From the NCBI GenBank assembly GCA_003158855.1, contig PMLJ01000039.1:44156-108155 (forward strand): a stretch of 64,000 nt of DNA, given 5' to 3'. How positions within the stretch are numbered: position 1 is the first letter of the stretch; the number at the start of each line of letters is the position of its first letter. The position numbers and the translations under genes are program-made. Below are positions 1 through 9,908 of the stretch, piece after piece. This DNA is from Acidimicrobiaceae bacterium. GTDB taxonomy: Bacteria; Actinomycetota; Acidimicrobiia; Acidimicrobiales; RAAP-2. The notes under the pieces were generated by a model, which was not told the DNA's origin, did no database searches, and saw only the letters and a program-made list of their open reading frames with translations.

Positions 1-286
1 TTAGCAAGAGATGGACGGCTGGGTGGGTTCAGTTCTGTGGCTCGACTCAATAGCGCACCGTATGGGACTGTCGAATGACCTTGGCTCGATGGGGGCGTCG
101 AACGCATGCGCGGGAGCGCAGCGCCGACGGCCCCGCAGGCCGGGTCAGCGGCTGACCAAGCACCTCGGAGCCCTCCGAGGTGGTCGCACTCCGCCAGATG
201 CTGATGTCTCCATCATCCTCCATTCCAACCAGTGACCTTGACCAACTGGGCTTCAGTCCCTTCGCAAGCGCATCTTGGAGCCGGGC
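1..286. other. Left edge, no supported gene
   Basis: I see no convincing coding sequence, RNA gene or repeat here. A short plus-strand reading frame exists but is arginine-rich and compositionally like out-of-frame translation of GC-rich DNA. The stretch lies downstream of the restriction-modification operon, which is transcribed toward the left edge. Confidence 0.4.
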
Positions 287-472
287 TTATCTCCCCGCAA
301 TCACACGAAGGTTCTGTGGTAATGGCCCGATGTGAACCTTCACGCCCTGGCCTCTGACCGGCGGGGCGTCAGGGAACTTCTGGAGCCAGCACTCACTATC
401 GTGCGGAGCCTCTCCAATATGCCTCAGTGATTTACTGATCGTCAGGAACTGCGAACACGCCGTTGACGTCAT
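287..472 (-). CDS. Small hypothetical protein downstream of hsdR
   Basis: This 61-residue open frame starts with ATG 33 bases after the hsdR stop, on the same strand. The peptide has a balanced composition with a coherent C-terminal half (GQGVKVHIGPLP), which favours a real short gene or the remnant of one. I recognise no domain, signal peptide or membrane segment, and the ribosome binding site is weak. It could be the last cistron of the restriction-modification operon or a decayed gene. No function is assigned. Confidence 0.3.
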   Translation of the reverse strand: MTSTACSQFLTISKSLRHIGEAPHDSECWLQKFPDAPPVRGQGVKVHIGPLPQNLRVIAGR

Positions 473-505
473 GAGGGGCCAGATAAAATTCTGGTTCCTC
501 CGGCT

Positions 506-3500
506 TCACGATGCGGAGTCCGAATTGGGTTCGCGCAGGCGGCTGTAGAGACGGTTGGCGTACATGTCCATGAGCGCCGTTCGGAACTCCTCGTCGTCAA
601 TGATGCGCTTATAGATGGCCTCGTTCTCGTCCATCCGACCCATGATGGTCTCTAAGAATCGGCGGTCGAAAACCAAACGAAAGTTGTCGAAGACATTGTG
701 CTTGGCTTGGTCAACGACGTCGGTGTCGGTGGCCCAGGTCTCTTCGAACTGGTCGAAGAGCAGCTGGTCCCGCTCGTCCAGATTCATCCCGAAGCGCTCG
801 TTGAGTGCCTGGATAATCGTCGAGAGGTTCTCGCGGTCCGGTTCGTGTTGCGGGCCCTTGCCCGAGTAGACGGCCTTCACCTCACCTTCACCCTCGAGCT
901 CGAGCGATCCCTCGAAGGTCTGCTCCGTGCGCAGATGGGTCAGCTTCACCTCGGCGCCGATATCGATGCCCTCCGCGTCACGACGCGGTAGTCGCGCCTC
1001 GAGGGCCCGGGCGTAGATGTAGTCGCGCTCGAGGATCCGGTCGGTGAAGCTCACGATCTGGGCGATGAAGCCGTAGATCGAGACGTAGCGGCCGAGCACA
1101 TCGCGAAATTCGTCCTGGTCCTCTTTAGCAAGCCCTTCGAAGCGCGCGAGGCCCGGGTCGAGGGTGGCGTAGACCTTGGCGTGGTTGTCAACCCGCCGGC
1201 CAGCCAGCAGCTCGGCGACGGCCGGGCCGATCTCGTCTTCTCGGATCACGGGCGAGTCGAGGAGGGCCCGGTGGGTGTCCCAGAGCAGGTTCGGATCGGT
1301 AGGGATGGCTTCGGTGCGCTCGAACCACGGTGCGAAGGCCTTTTCGATGTCGTCGGTGTCGTTGCGAAAGTCCAGCACGAAGGTGTCAGACTTGCCGGCC
1401 ATGGTGCGGTTAAGCCTCGAGAGTGTCTGGACGGCGTTGAGCCCAGTCAGCACCTTGTCGACGTACATCGTGTGCAGGAGCGGCTGGTCGAAGCCGGTCT
1501 GGAACTTCTCGGCGACGATCAGGACCTGGTAGTCGTCGCCGGCGAACCGCGTAGCGGTCTCGCGTTCACCGAACCCGTTCATGCCCGCCTCGGTGTAGAC
1601 GATCGTGTCGTCGATCACCTTGCCACTGAAGGCGACGAGCGTCGAGAGGTCGGTGTACTGGTGTTCGTGGATGTACTTGTCAATCGCCTGCTTGTAGCGC
1701 ACGGCGTGCAGGCGCGAAGAGGTGACGACCATCGCCTTCGCGTCACCGTTGATCTTCTTGGCGGTGTGCTGGCGAAAGTGTTCGACGATGATCTCGGCCT
1801 TCTGGGCCAGGTTCGTCGGGTGCAACGAGACGAAGCGGGCGATGGCGGCCTTGGCGCGGGACTTGTCGTGGGCGGGGTCATCGGCGATGCGCTTCTCGAT
1901 GCGCCAGTAGGTCTGGTAGGTCGTGTAGTTGGCCAGCACGTCGAGGATGAAGCCCTCGTCGATGGCCTGGCGCATCGAGTAGAGGTGGAAGGGTACGAAG
2001 CGGGTACCGCTCGGAGTGTCGATCTTGTGGCCGAAGAGTTCCAAGGTCTTGGCCTTAGGGGTGGCGGTAAAGGCGAAGAAGGAGATGTTGTCCTGGCGTC
2101 CGCGGCCCGAGAGCGTCGCAACGAGCCGGTCCTCGTCGTCACCACCGGCCGCTTCGGCGGCGGCCTCCTCGCGCTCGGCCTCGATGAGGGCCCTGTCGGC
2201 ATCCTGACCCTTCGTGAGGGCCGCACGTAGTTTCCTTCGCCGCCACGCCGGTCTGCGAGGAGTGAGCCTCGTCGACGACGACGGCGTAACGCCGCGCCTT
2301 CGCCTGGCCGAGCTTGTCGAGGATGAAGGGGAACTTCTGCAGGGTGGTGATAATGATCTTCGCCTGCTCACCGGATAGCGCGGATGCCAACTGCTCGGAG
2401 TCCTGGTCGATCTTCTCCACGACTCCGCGGGCGTGTTCGAACTGGTAGATGGTTTCTTGGAGCTGACGATCGAGCACGAGCCGGTCGGTGATGACGATCA
2501 CCTTGTCGAAGACCTTGCGGTCCTCTTCGTCGTGCAGGTTGGCGAGGCGGTGGCTGATCCAGGCGATCGTGTTGGACTTGCCGGACCCGGCCGAGTGCTG
2601 AACGAGGTAGTTCTTACCCGCGCCGAGCGCCTTGGCGTCTGCTTCGAGCTTTCGCACCACGTCCAACTGGTGAAAGCGCGGGAAGATCGTCGTCCGGTTC
2701 CTCGCCTTGGCGGCCTTGGAGCCCTTGTCGGGCACGTCAACGTGGATGAAACGCGCCAGGACGTCAAGCCACGAGTCGCGTTGCCACACGTCTTCCCAGA
2801 GGTAGGCCGTTCGGTGGCCGGTCGCCGACGGCGGATTGCCGGCCCGGCCCGCCTGGCCGGCACCACCGGTGCCCTGGTTGAAGGGGAGGAAGCGCGTTGA
2901 CCTTCCTTCCAGTTTCGTCGTCATCGCGACGAGGTCGGGATCGACGCAGAAGTGAACGAGGGCTCGTCGCGTGAGGCTGACGTTGTTCGGATCGCGGTCG
3001 TTGCGGTACTGCGTCTTCGCGTCCTCGACGCTCTGGCCCGTGAGCGGATTCTTCAGCTCGGCCGTCGCAGTGGGGATCCCGTTTACCAGCAGTGCCAGGT
3101 CGATGCTCTTCTTCGAGGTGGTCTCGTAGACGAACTGTCGGGTGAGCGTAACCCGGTTGGCCTGGTAGAGGGTCTCGAGGGAGGGAGTGAGCCCGTGGGC
3201 TGGCTTGAAGTAAGCGAGATGGAAGGTGACCCCGTAGTCGATGACCGCGTGGCGCAGCACGTCGAGCGTGCCGCGTGCGTCGAGTTCACTGGCCAGGCGC
3301 CTAGCGAAGCCGTTCTGCGTCGCCTGGACGTCGCCGCCGTAACCCCGAAGCACCAACTCATCCCAGGCTTTCTGCTGGGTCGCCTTGATGAAGGTGAAAA
3401 GTTCTACTAGGTCCAGTCCGAGTGCGGCGTCGAAGTGGGTCGGCTCTGAGGCGAGGTAGCGTCCGCTGCTCAGCAGGGAATTCTCGATGGCGTCTTCGAA

Positions 3501-3521
3501 TGCTCGCTCAGCGGTTCCCAT
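506..3521 (-). pseudogene. hsdR: Type I restriction endonuclease subunit HsdR, frameshifted
   Basis: HsdR is the ATP-dependent translocase and nuclease subunit of a type I restriction-modification complex. The N-terminal part contains the nuclease ExK motif (AELKNPL), a Walker A motif (HSAGSGKSN) and the DEAH-type box (VVDEAHSSQ). The downstream part, in another frame, contains helicase motif III (FTATPKAK) and the remaining RecA-like and C-terminal domains. The two frames join at AAKE/LRAALTKG, where the minus strand reads GGAAACTA and only GGAACTA would keep the frame. This is one extra A, on the plus strand a T in 2231-2233. The combined length of about 1,000 codons is normal for the family. 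I chose ATG at 3521, which overlaps the hsdS stop. The lesion may be a real inactivation or a sequencing error; the rest looks intact. Confidence 0.9.
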
Positions 3522-4644
3522 TGACAACCTCCGGCATGTCGAGTTGGCCGGTAACGGCCGCTGTGATAAGGGCTTGGCGTCGTTCACGAAGTTGTGCGAG
3601 TTGTTCATCGAGCTTCCGAAGCAATTCGTCCATCGCCGCTTCGCTTCGATCCAATCTGCCGGCTATTTCTTGTTGTTCAGTTAGGGAAGGAACGCCAACT
3701 CGTAGTTGACCGACAACATTTCGGTTGATTCCTGTAACTGCGGACTTTTCCTCATCGAAGTTCAGCGGCAGCGCACGAAGCAGGTGATACACCCACCGAG
3801 GACTATTTCCTCGGAAGTCCTTCACATAGAGCGTCGTGTTCAGAGGCCAATAGGGAGTTTCTAGCCAGAAAACCTCACCGATTGTTCCATATCGACCTGT
3901 CACGACTCCGGGTGGGGCACATACTGCAACGTTGTGCCTGCCCGACACGCCCCCAGATGAGACCACGGGTACTTCACCTTCAAATCGCTCTTGCGAAGGG
4001 AGGTCATGGCCGCGTTGCAGCGCAATCAGAATGCCCAAGTTGGCCAATCTCCAATTTGGAGGCAGCGTGCCCTCCCCGGTGATGGGGTCTACGCCTTGGA
4101 GAATTAGTCGGCATTGTTGCGCAGATGCGCGGACTTGAAGCGTAGTTAGCATCCGCTGCTTCTTCTCGATTAGCGCGTCGATTCTCGCCGTTTCCCTGTC
4201 GAGGTAGTTGGCTACGGCTGTTTGTTGCTCCAAAGTTGGAATATCTATTTGTACTCCACCGACCACATCTTTCGTCACTGCGTCGTACGTTGAGCCAATA
4301 GCCAACGACGAAAGGACCTCCACTTTTGCGTGGAGCAGCCACCAAAGGAATCGTTGTTCAAGATCCATCGCCCTAACCGCGCAAAGTCCGCGCCCGATGC
4401 CATAGGGTCGATCTGCGACATTTAGTGCACCGACCGGTGCACGAACTGAGAGAAGAATGTCGCCCGATTCGCACCTCTTAGGTGCGCTATCACAGCGCTT
4501 CATAGGAATCGGATACCTGTCCCCGAATTCGGCATTACCTTGAAGAAATGGTAAGCCGAATTGTTCGTATGACGATACGGCCTCCGACGGAGGCGATTGT
4601 CCGGCAATGATATTCACGACGCGCTTCAGCGCCATCACAGTCAC
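3508..4644 (-). CDS. hsdS: Type I restriction-modification specificity subunit HsdS
   Basis: This 378-residue protein has the usual two-repeat HsdS layout. A target recognition domain spans roughly residues 1-145, followed by a conserved helical spacer (LEQQTAVANYLDRETARID). A second target recognition domain spans about 195-325, followed by a second helical spacer (LTEQQEIAGRLDRSEAAMD). The two domains would recognise the two halves of a bipartite DNA site and direct HsdM and HsdR. The GTG start at 4644 overlaps the hsdM stop by four bases (GTGA), which fits translational coupling; an ATG at 4635 is an alternative. The recognition sequence cannot be read from the protein. Confidence 0.93.
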   Translation of the reverse strand: MTVMALKRVVNIIAGQSPPSEAVSSYEQFGLPFLQGNAEFGDRYPIPMKRCDSAPKRCESGDILLSVRAPVGALNVADRPYGIGRGLCAVRAMDLEQRFLWWLLHAKVEVLSSLAIGSTYDAVTKDVVGGVQIDIPTLEQQTAVANYLDRETARIDALIEKKQRMLTTLQVRASAQQCRLILQGVDPITGEGTLPPNWRLANLGILIALQRGHDLPSQERFEGEVPVVSSGGVSGRHNVAVCAPPGVVTGRYGTIGEVFWLETPYWPLNTTLYVKDFRGNSPRWVYHLLRALPLNFDEEKSAVTGINRNVVGQLRVGVPSLTEQQEIAGRLDRSEAAMDELLRKLDEQLAQLRERRQALITAAVTGQLDMPEVVNGNR

Positions 4645-6671
4645 TCAGTTACCTCACTCAGCAGTTCTTGGATCTCGTCCTCCAACGCCTTGATCTCGGC
4701 GTCAATCTCCGCCAAAGGACGCGGCGGCAGGTACTTATAGAAATGCCGAGTGAGCGGAATCTCATAGCCGATCTTGGTCTTCTCGTAGTCGACCCACGCC
4801 TCCGCCACGTACGGCAACACCTCCGCCGCAACGTAGTCATCGACCGCCGCGCGGTACGCCGGGGTCTCGAGGCGCTCCGTGACGTCGGTCTCCCAATTGA
4901 CCGCTACGTCGGGTAGCGGAACGTTCTCGTTGTCGCGCAGATCGGGGTCGGGCTGGGGGCGGCCCTTTTTGTCGGTGACGAGTACGCCATCGGGGTCGCC
5001 CTGGGCGGCGGCCCTCAAGACTTCCTTCATGAGGTCGGCTGGGAGGTCGGGACGCACTCGGAGCAGAGCGTCGCTCATCGCCCCGGACGAGTCCCACGGA
5101 CTCCACATGAGGAAATCGAAGGGGCCAGGAACCCCGAAGAAGTCCTCGGCGTCGAGGTTGCCGACGGATGGGCTGAATGTCTTCCACGCCTTAGTCTTGG
5201 CGACGCCGGCGGCGGTTTCTTCGTTAAGCACCCACTTGACTTTGAGGGGTCGCTCCACGGTGACGCGCATGAACCCAAGGGCCTCGTTGGGAAGGATCTT
5301 CACGCGTTCGCCCTCGATGAACTCTGCGTAGAGACGGGTGATCTCGGCAATCTGCTCGGCGCTGATCTCGTTGCGCTTGTTACCGAGGGACTTGCGCATT
5401 TTCGTGGACAGCTCGCGCGCGTCGACCAGCTGGACCTTGCCGCGGCGCTCGGCGCTCTTGCGGTTAGTCACGATCCAGAAGTAGGTAGAGATGCCGGTGT
5501 TGTAGAAGAGTTGGTCGGGTAGGGCGATGACGGCCTCGAGCCAGTCGTTCTCGATGATCCAGCGCCGGATCTCCGACTCACCCGAACCGGCCGCTCCCGT
5601 GAAGAGCGGCGAGCCATTAAAGACGATCGCGATGCGACTGCCGCCCTCTTCGACGGGCTTCATCTTGGCGATCATGTGCTGGAGGAACAGGAAAGACCCG
5701 TCGTTGATCCGGGGCAGTCCCGCCCCGAAGCGGCCCCGGAAGCCCAACTGGTCGTACTCCTTGCGGATATCGGCCTCAACTTTCTTCCACTCGACGCCGA
5801 ACGGCGGGTTGGCGAGGCAGTAGTCGAAGGTGCGGCCCTTGTGGCCGTCTTCGGTGAAGCTGTTGCCGACGGCGATGTGGCTGGCGTCTTGGCCCTTCAG
5901 CATCATGTCGGAGCGGCAGATGGCGTAGGTCTCCTCGTTGAGCTCCTGGCCGAAGACCTCGAGTCTGGCCCCGGGGTTGAGTTGGCGCAGGTAGTCCTCA
6001 GCAACCGAGAGCATGCCCCCGGTCCCACAGGCCGGGTCGAAGAGCGTGCGCACGGTGCCAGGCTTGGTGAGAGCGTCCTCGTCCTCGGCGAAGAGCAGGT
6101 TCACCATGAGCCGGATGACCTCGCGCGGGGTGAAGTGCTCGCCGGCCGTCTCGTTGGAGAGCTCGGAGAAGCGCCGGATCAGCTCCTCGTAGAGATAACC
6201 CATCTCGAGGTTGGAGACGGTGTCGGGGTGTAGGTCGATCTCGGCGAACTTGCCGATGACCTGGTAGAGGAGGTTCGCCTTGTCGAGTCGAGCGATCTGG
6301 GTGTCGAAGTCGAACTTTTCGAGCACGTCGCGGGCCCCCGAGGAGAAGCCCGCAATGTAGGCTCGCAAGTTGGCCGCCAACTGGCCTGGGTCATCAAGCA
6401 GGCGTGGCAGGTCGAGGGGGTTGAGGTTGTAGAACTGCTCGCCGGCCACGTTGCGCAACACGGGCTCGACGTTGTCGATGGTGCCCTTGATCCGCTTGTA
6501 GCGCTCCAGGACCCTCGCCTTGGTCGGCTCGAGCACGCAGTCGAGCCGGCGCAGCACCGTGAGCGGCAAGATGACCTTGCCGTACTCGTACGGCTTGTAG
6601 TCACCTCGCAACAGGTCCGCCACCGACCAGATGAAAGCCGCATTGTTCTTGATAACGACCGAATCGCTCAT
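4641..6671 (-). CDS. hsdM: Type I restriction-modification DNA methyltransferase HsdM
   Basis: HsdM is the N6-adenine methyltransferase subunit. An N-terminal helical HsdM domain (AAFIWSVADLLRGDYKPYEY) is followed by the SAM-binding motif (FDPACGTGGM, about residue 212) and the catalytic NPPF motif (LANPPFGVEW, about residue 288). The C-terminal part carries the long extension seen in many type I methylases. The ATG at 6671 is preceded by a strong ribosome binding site (GGAGGGGAA). It is the first gene of hsdM-hsdS-hsdR and is divergent from the HEPN-like gene that starts 107 bases away. It looks intact, so methylation could persist even if HsdR is broken. Confidence 0.95.
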   Translation of the reverse strand: MSDSVVIKNNAAFIWSVADLLRGDYKPYEYGKVILPLTVLRRLDCVLEPTKARVLERYKRIKGTIDNVEPVLRNVAGEQFYNLNPLDLPRLLDDPGQLAANLRAYIAGFSSGARDVLEKFDFDTQIARLDKANLLYQVIGKFAEIDLHPDTVSNLEMGYLYEELIRRFSELSNETAGEHFTPREVIRLMVNLLFAEDEDALTKPGTVRTLFDPACGTGGMLSVAEDYLRQLNPGARLEVFGQELNEETYAICRSDMMLKGQDASHIAVGNSFTEDGHKGRTFDYCLANPPFGVEWKKVEADIRKEYDQLGFRGRFGAGLPRINDGSFLFLQHMIAKMKPVEEGGSRIAIVFNGSPLFTGAAGSGESEIRRWIIENDWLEAVIALPDQLFYNTGISTYFWIVTNRKSAERRGKVQLVDARELSTKMRKSLGNKRNEISAEQIAEITRLYAEFIEGERVKILPNEALGFMRVTVERPLKVKWVLNEETAAGVAKTKAWKTFSPSVGNLDAEDFFGVPGPFDFLMWSPWDSSGAMSDALLRVRPDLPADLMKEVLRAAAQGDPDGVLVTDKKGRPQPDPDLRDNENVPLPDVAVNWETDVTERLETPAYRAAVDDYVAAEVLPYVAEAWVDYEKTKIGYEIPLTRHFYKYLPPRPLAEIDAEIKALEDEIQELLSEVTE

Positions 6672-6778
6672 TCGTTCCCCTCCGCAAGAAGATCCTTGCC
6701 AGATCATTACAAACTACGACAGCAATACGACTTTCTGGGTCCAATCCTGCACCCGCAACCGCCATTACGATCACCGAC

Positions 6779-7771
6779 ATGAAACCGACAACCAGCCTCG
6801 TGGATATATCACCGTCGATGGCGGTCGACATCGCTCTGGCCGGCCGTCGCTTTCCAGTCTCGGTTGGGCGACAGTCTGGATTCGTCCTACTTCCTTTGGC
6901 AAACACGGATCGGAAGCTCCAATCCGAAGATCGCGTCAACTGGCCATCATTCGCCGCCCGTATCGGCCCGCCAGATCCAAATGCTCAGAGAGCTCACGTC
7001 AGTGGCGGAGTCACAGTTCTACCTGGGATATCTCAACTGAACGTCGATGCCCTCTGCTTTGAACTGACTTGCGATGACGAAGTTATGGAGGAGTTCGAGG
7101 CTCCGAACCCCACAGTTCGGGCACTCAGTGATTGGTTGACGGTGTTTAGATCCTGGATTGCACCTTGGACACGAATACCGCAACTTGAGGAAGTCAGACG
7201 CAACCATCCCTTTACAATCATCCTGCACGAGCGAGACGGACAGGTGGTACCCAACTACTTCGACGGTTTAAGTGAGACCGCGTATTTGGGTGGCCGATTG
7301 GTTGATGAAGAGATGTTTGCAGCGGCCGCCGCAGCGGCTTCGATAGGCAGAGGTATCCCGGAAGATCACCGCATGATTGCGCGAGCGCAACGCATGCTCG
7401 GGATGGGTGACTTTCGAGCCTCAATTATCGACTCGTGTTCCGCGGCAGAGATTTCGCTGAGTCACTGGATCAGAAAGGAATTCGAGCACCGTTACGAGGA
7501 CCCAAAGGTTGCCAGTCAACTTCTATCGCGTACCAATGGCATTGCCAACTTGTTCAAGATCTACTTCGCGGCGCACGACTCCAATCTAGCTTTCCAACAA
7601 ATCCAGAGAGACTTGGCGTGGCCGCGCAATCAAGCAGTGCACGAAGGGATCCCTTCCGAACAAGCGAAGGCTCAAATCGCCTTATCGATAGCAACGGCGC
7701 TTATCAACGAGTTAGCGCCCATCCCGCTTCCGTCATATTTTCTTAGGCTTCTGGAAACGGAAGCTGAGTGA
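6779..7771 (+). CDS. HEPN-like domain protein beside the R-M operon
   Basis: A 330-residue protein with no family I can name for its N-terminal two thirds. The C-terminal third (about 195-315) is helical and carries RNQAVH at residues 283-288, matching the RNxxxH signature of HEPN ribonuclease-like domains. It is preceded by the long helices (IIDSCSAAEISLSHWIRKEF) typical of that fold. HEPN proteins are common RNase effectors in toxin-antitoxin and abortive infection systems. The gene is divergent from hsdM with a short shared intergenic region, so it may belong to the defence module. There is no signal peptide. The HEPN assignment rests on the motif and helix pattern only. Confidence 0.65.
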   Translation: MKPTTSLVDISPSMAVDIALAGRRFPVSVGRQSGFVLLPLANTDRKLQSEDRVNWPSFAARIGPPDPNAQRAHVSGGVTVLPGISQLNVDALCFELTCDDEVMEEFEAPNPTVRALSDWLTVFRSWIAPWTRIPQLEEVRRNHPFTIILHERDGQVVPNYFDGLSETAYLGGRLVDEEMFAAAAAAASIGRGIPEDHRMIARAQRMLGMGDFRASIIDSCSAAEISLSHWIRKEFEHRYEDPKVASQLLSRTNGIANLFKIYFAAHDSNLAFQQIQRDLAWPRNQAVHEGIPSEQAKAQIALSIATALINELAPIPLPSYFLRLLETEAE

Positions 7772-7848
7772 ATTCTGCAGCACGTAAGGCCGACGACGAC
7801 CTGAGTGGTTCGCCTTCACCCCGACTCCGATGAAAACCCGAAGGTGAA

Positions 7849-8097
7849 TTACTCTGCTCTGCTCGATTCAAGGGCTTCACGAAGAACGTCCAGATGCAGG
7901 GCCAGGCCAACGGTGAACTCACCGGAACGACCTACTTCGGAAGTTCGCTCTCCCGCAAGGACTCCCACGATCTCGGCCTCCGGCCAATCGAAAGCAGCGG
8001 CCGCAACGTGAGGGTCCCGCTCGATGAGAACGGCCAGGAGATTCGACCACTGGTTCTCGTTGTCGAGTGGCACGAGGTGACGGATCGCTTTGGTCAT
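7849..8097 (-). CDS. Small hypothetical acidic protein
   Basis: An 82-residue protein starting with ATG at 8097. Its composition is protein-like, with hydrophobic and acidic residues well mixed (WSNLLAVLIERDPHVAAAAF, then EAEIVGVLAG), and the C-terminus is helical. No membrane segment, cysteine motif or known domain is visible. It lies in the island between the HEPN-like gene and the DUF6308 gene and is on the same strand as the latter. It could be a small antitoxin or immunity protein, but nothing in the sequence shows this. Confidence 0.5.
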   Translation of the reverse strand: MTKAIRHLVPLDNENQWSNLLAVLIERDPHVAAAAFDWPEAEIVGVLAGERTSEVGRSGEFTVGLALHLDVLREALESSRAE

Positions 8098-8212
8098 CTA
8101 GGGACCGTACCAGTGGCGAGAGCAACCCTCGTCGAGGTTCGAGCGACGTCGGATCGTCGCCGGCCGTCGCGTCTGGGCGGATCGTGACTCAGGCATCGCT
8201 GGTAGTTCAATA

Positions 8213-8971
8213 TCATGCAACTAGCCGCCGAGCTAGCCGACGCGATTGTTCTTGCTGCCAACGCCAATGCCACGCGATGATGTCGAGGACGCGAACAAGG
8301 GAGAGTTCGGTCACGTCGTCGCCACTCGGGTCAATCGTGCCAAGCGCTCGAATGTCGGCGGCGGCGGTCGCGCGCAGTCTTCGCAGCGCGTCCACAACCT
8401 CCTCGTCGCGCAGCACCTGCCAGTAGCGGTACCACCCGTTCCCCCACGTGAGTTGTAGTGCGCTTCGCACGTAGGTGTCAGTCATGGGGACCAACGCAGG
8501 TCGTTTCGCCGCGATGAGCTTGGACGCGGTGACCTGGATGCCGCGGCGCCCGGCTTGACCGCTCACTCGGAGCTCCAGAACAAGCCGGTTCCACAGTTGA
8601 CTGGTTGGGGAGGTGGTCGTCCCGAGCACGATTGTAAAGGCCGCGTCGGTTGCCACGTCCTCGAGGTTGAGTGTCGGGCTGACTTGACCCAGGAAGCCGG
8701 AGGTCATCGTACGACCGACTGGTGAGAATAGCCATCGTTGAAATACCGGCGTCGTCCCAACCGAGAGACGCTCAATGGCTGTGAGGTCGTCTCGAGTGAA
8801 AGTATCGATGTTGGCAGCCCGCGACGGCCGTGCCACGACATCGAACTCCCGACCCCTAAACCCCGCGAGGTAGGCCTCGAGCGAGGCTCCGGGATCATTG
8901 CCGGCTGCGCCGGAGACGAGACGACGCGCAAGGATAATCGACGGTTGGGGTGAGCGAAACGAGGCCATCAT
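8213..8971 (-). CDS. DUF6308 family protein
   Basis: A protein of about 252 residues that resembles the DUF6308 family of actinobacteria. The C-terminal half has the recognisable stretch with KLIAAKRPALVPMTDTYV, followed by tryptophan-rich helices (LTWGNGWYRYWQVLRDEEVV) and a final helical tail with HWRWQQ. The function of the family is unknown. I chose the first ATG of an ATG-ATG pair at 8971; a longer TTG start at 8989 is less likely. It is a single gene flanked by small or unknown genes. There are no membrane segments, so it is presumably cytoplasmic. Confidence 0.65.
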   Translation of the reverse strand: MMASFRSPQPSIILARRLVSGAAGNDPGASLEAYLAGFRGREFDVVARPSRAANIDTFTRDDLTAIERLSVGTTPVFQRWLFSPVGRTMTSGFLGQVSPTLNLEDVATDAAFTIVLGTTTSPTSQLWNRLVLELRVSGQAGRRGIQVTASKLIAAKRPALVPMTDTYVRSALQLTWGNGWYRYWQVLRDEEVVDALRRLRATAAADIRALGTIDPSGDDVTELSLVRVLDIIAWHWRWQQEQSRRLARRLVA

Positions 8972-9206
8972 CACAACGTAACGGCGCAATTTCGGCGATT
9001 GGTGGACATGCCAGAGGACGAAGCGTCAGCCTCAGAGTAGTGGACTCACCAAGCTGCCTTCGTTAATTGAGAGGCGGCAAAACAAGTGCGCCAAATAGTC
9101 CCGCACTCATCGTCCAAGCAGCCGAGGCGCACAGGTCTTTTCCGGTCGCGACGACGGAGTTAGCCTCAGAGGCCCAACCAAAACCAGATAAAAAGGTGGC
9201 CGTACG

Positions 9207-9869
9207 ATGAGTATCGAGAACTGCCTTGATGAAGAACCAGTGAATTCTCGACGAACGATAGCTAGCCTGATTGTTACGGCGACTGTGCTTTACTTCTGGC
9301 TTGCACATGAAGCTGAAGTGCACCATTCGCTTTCCCCATTCGATCTCCAGACATTCAGGATTAGTGGGGCAATTTTCGCGACATCTCTTGTCGTGGCTGG
9401 GGTCGTGCCTCGTGGCCTCTTTTCAAAACATCCGGTCGCCAATGGTCCCTTGGCAGCGTTGGCTCTGATCCTCATCGTCATTGCTGCGCGTGTTGGTGTG
9501 AGCGTCGCAATTCATGACTTTGACATCAAGCGAACAAGCGTCGCCGACGTGGGCCGATTGGCTTGGTACAGCAGCATCCAAGGATTCACCGTGTTCTTTG
9601 CTCTGGCCCCCCTCGCCTTTCTTGTCATTGAAACTCGAGACCGAGCAAAACGCTCACAGGCATTGAGAAATCGTGTCGGCACCAGACCGCCAAACTTAGA
9701 ACCGAAAAAACGGAATTGCTTCAACAACGAGCAAGACAAGGAATGGAGCGAGGAAGGCCAACCACCACCAAGACTCGTTATCTGGGTTGCGGTCATCTTT
9801 GTTGTTCTTCTTATTTGTCATGGCTCAGAAGGTGCGAGGACTGGCAAATCACGCAGACAACATCATTAA
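9207..9869 (+). CDS. Multi-pass membrane protein of unknown function
   Basis: A 220-residue protein with about five hydrophobic segments, near residues 17-35, 52-70, 80-102, 128-145 and 188-205. The loop between the last two is charged and lysine/arginine-rich. No catalytic motif or known family is recognised. The codon usage is less GC-biased than the metabolic genes to the right, as in much of this island, which is consistent with horizontal acquisition. It is convergent with the ASCH gene that ends 39 bases further on. A membrane effector in a defence system is possible but not shown. Confidence 0.6.
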   Translation: MSIENCLDEEPVNSRRTIASLIVTATVLYFWLAHEAEVHHSLSPFDLQTFRISGAIFATSLVVAGVVPRGLFSKHPVANGPLAALALILIVIAARVGVSVAIHDFDIKRTSVADVGRLAWYSSIQGFTVFFALAPLAFLVIETRDRAKRSQALRNRVGTRPPNLEPKKRNCFNNEQDKEWSEEGQPPPRLVIWVAVIFVVLLICHGSEGARTGKSRRQHH

Positions 9870-9908
9870 CGTGGGGGCGCCAACTTGGCGGCAAAACTGC
9901 GCTCTCGA

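Noticed and set aside
1181..2230. 349-residue plus-strand ORF over hsdR
   Set aside because: It is antisense to the clearly conserved HsdR sequence and looks like a mirror ORF of high-GC coding DNA.
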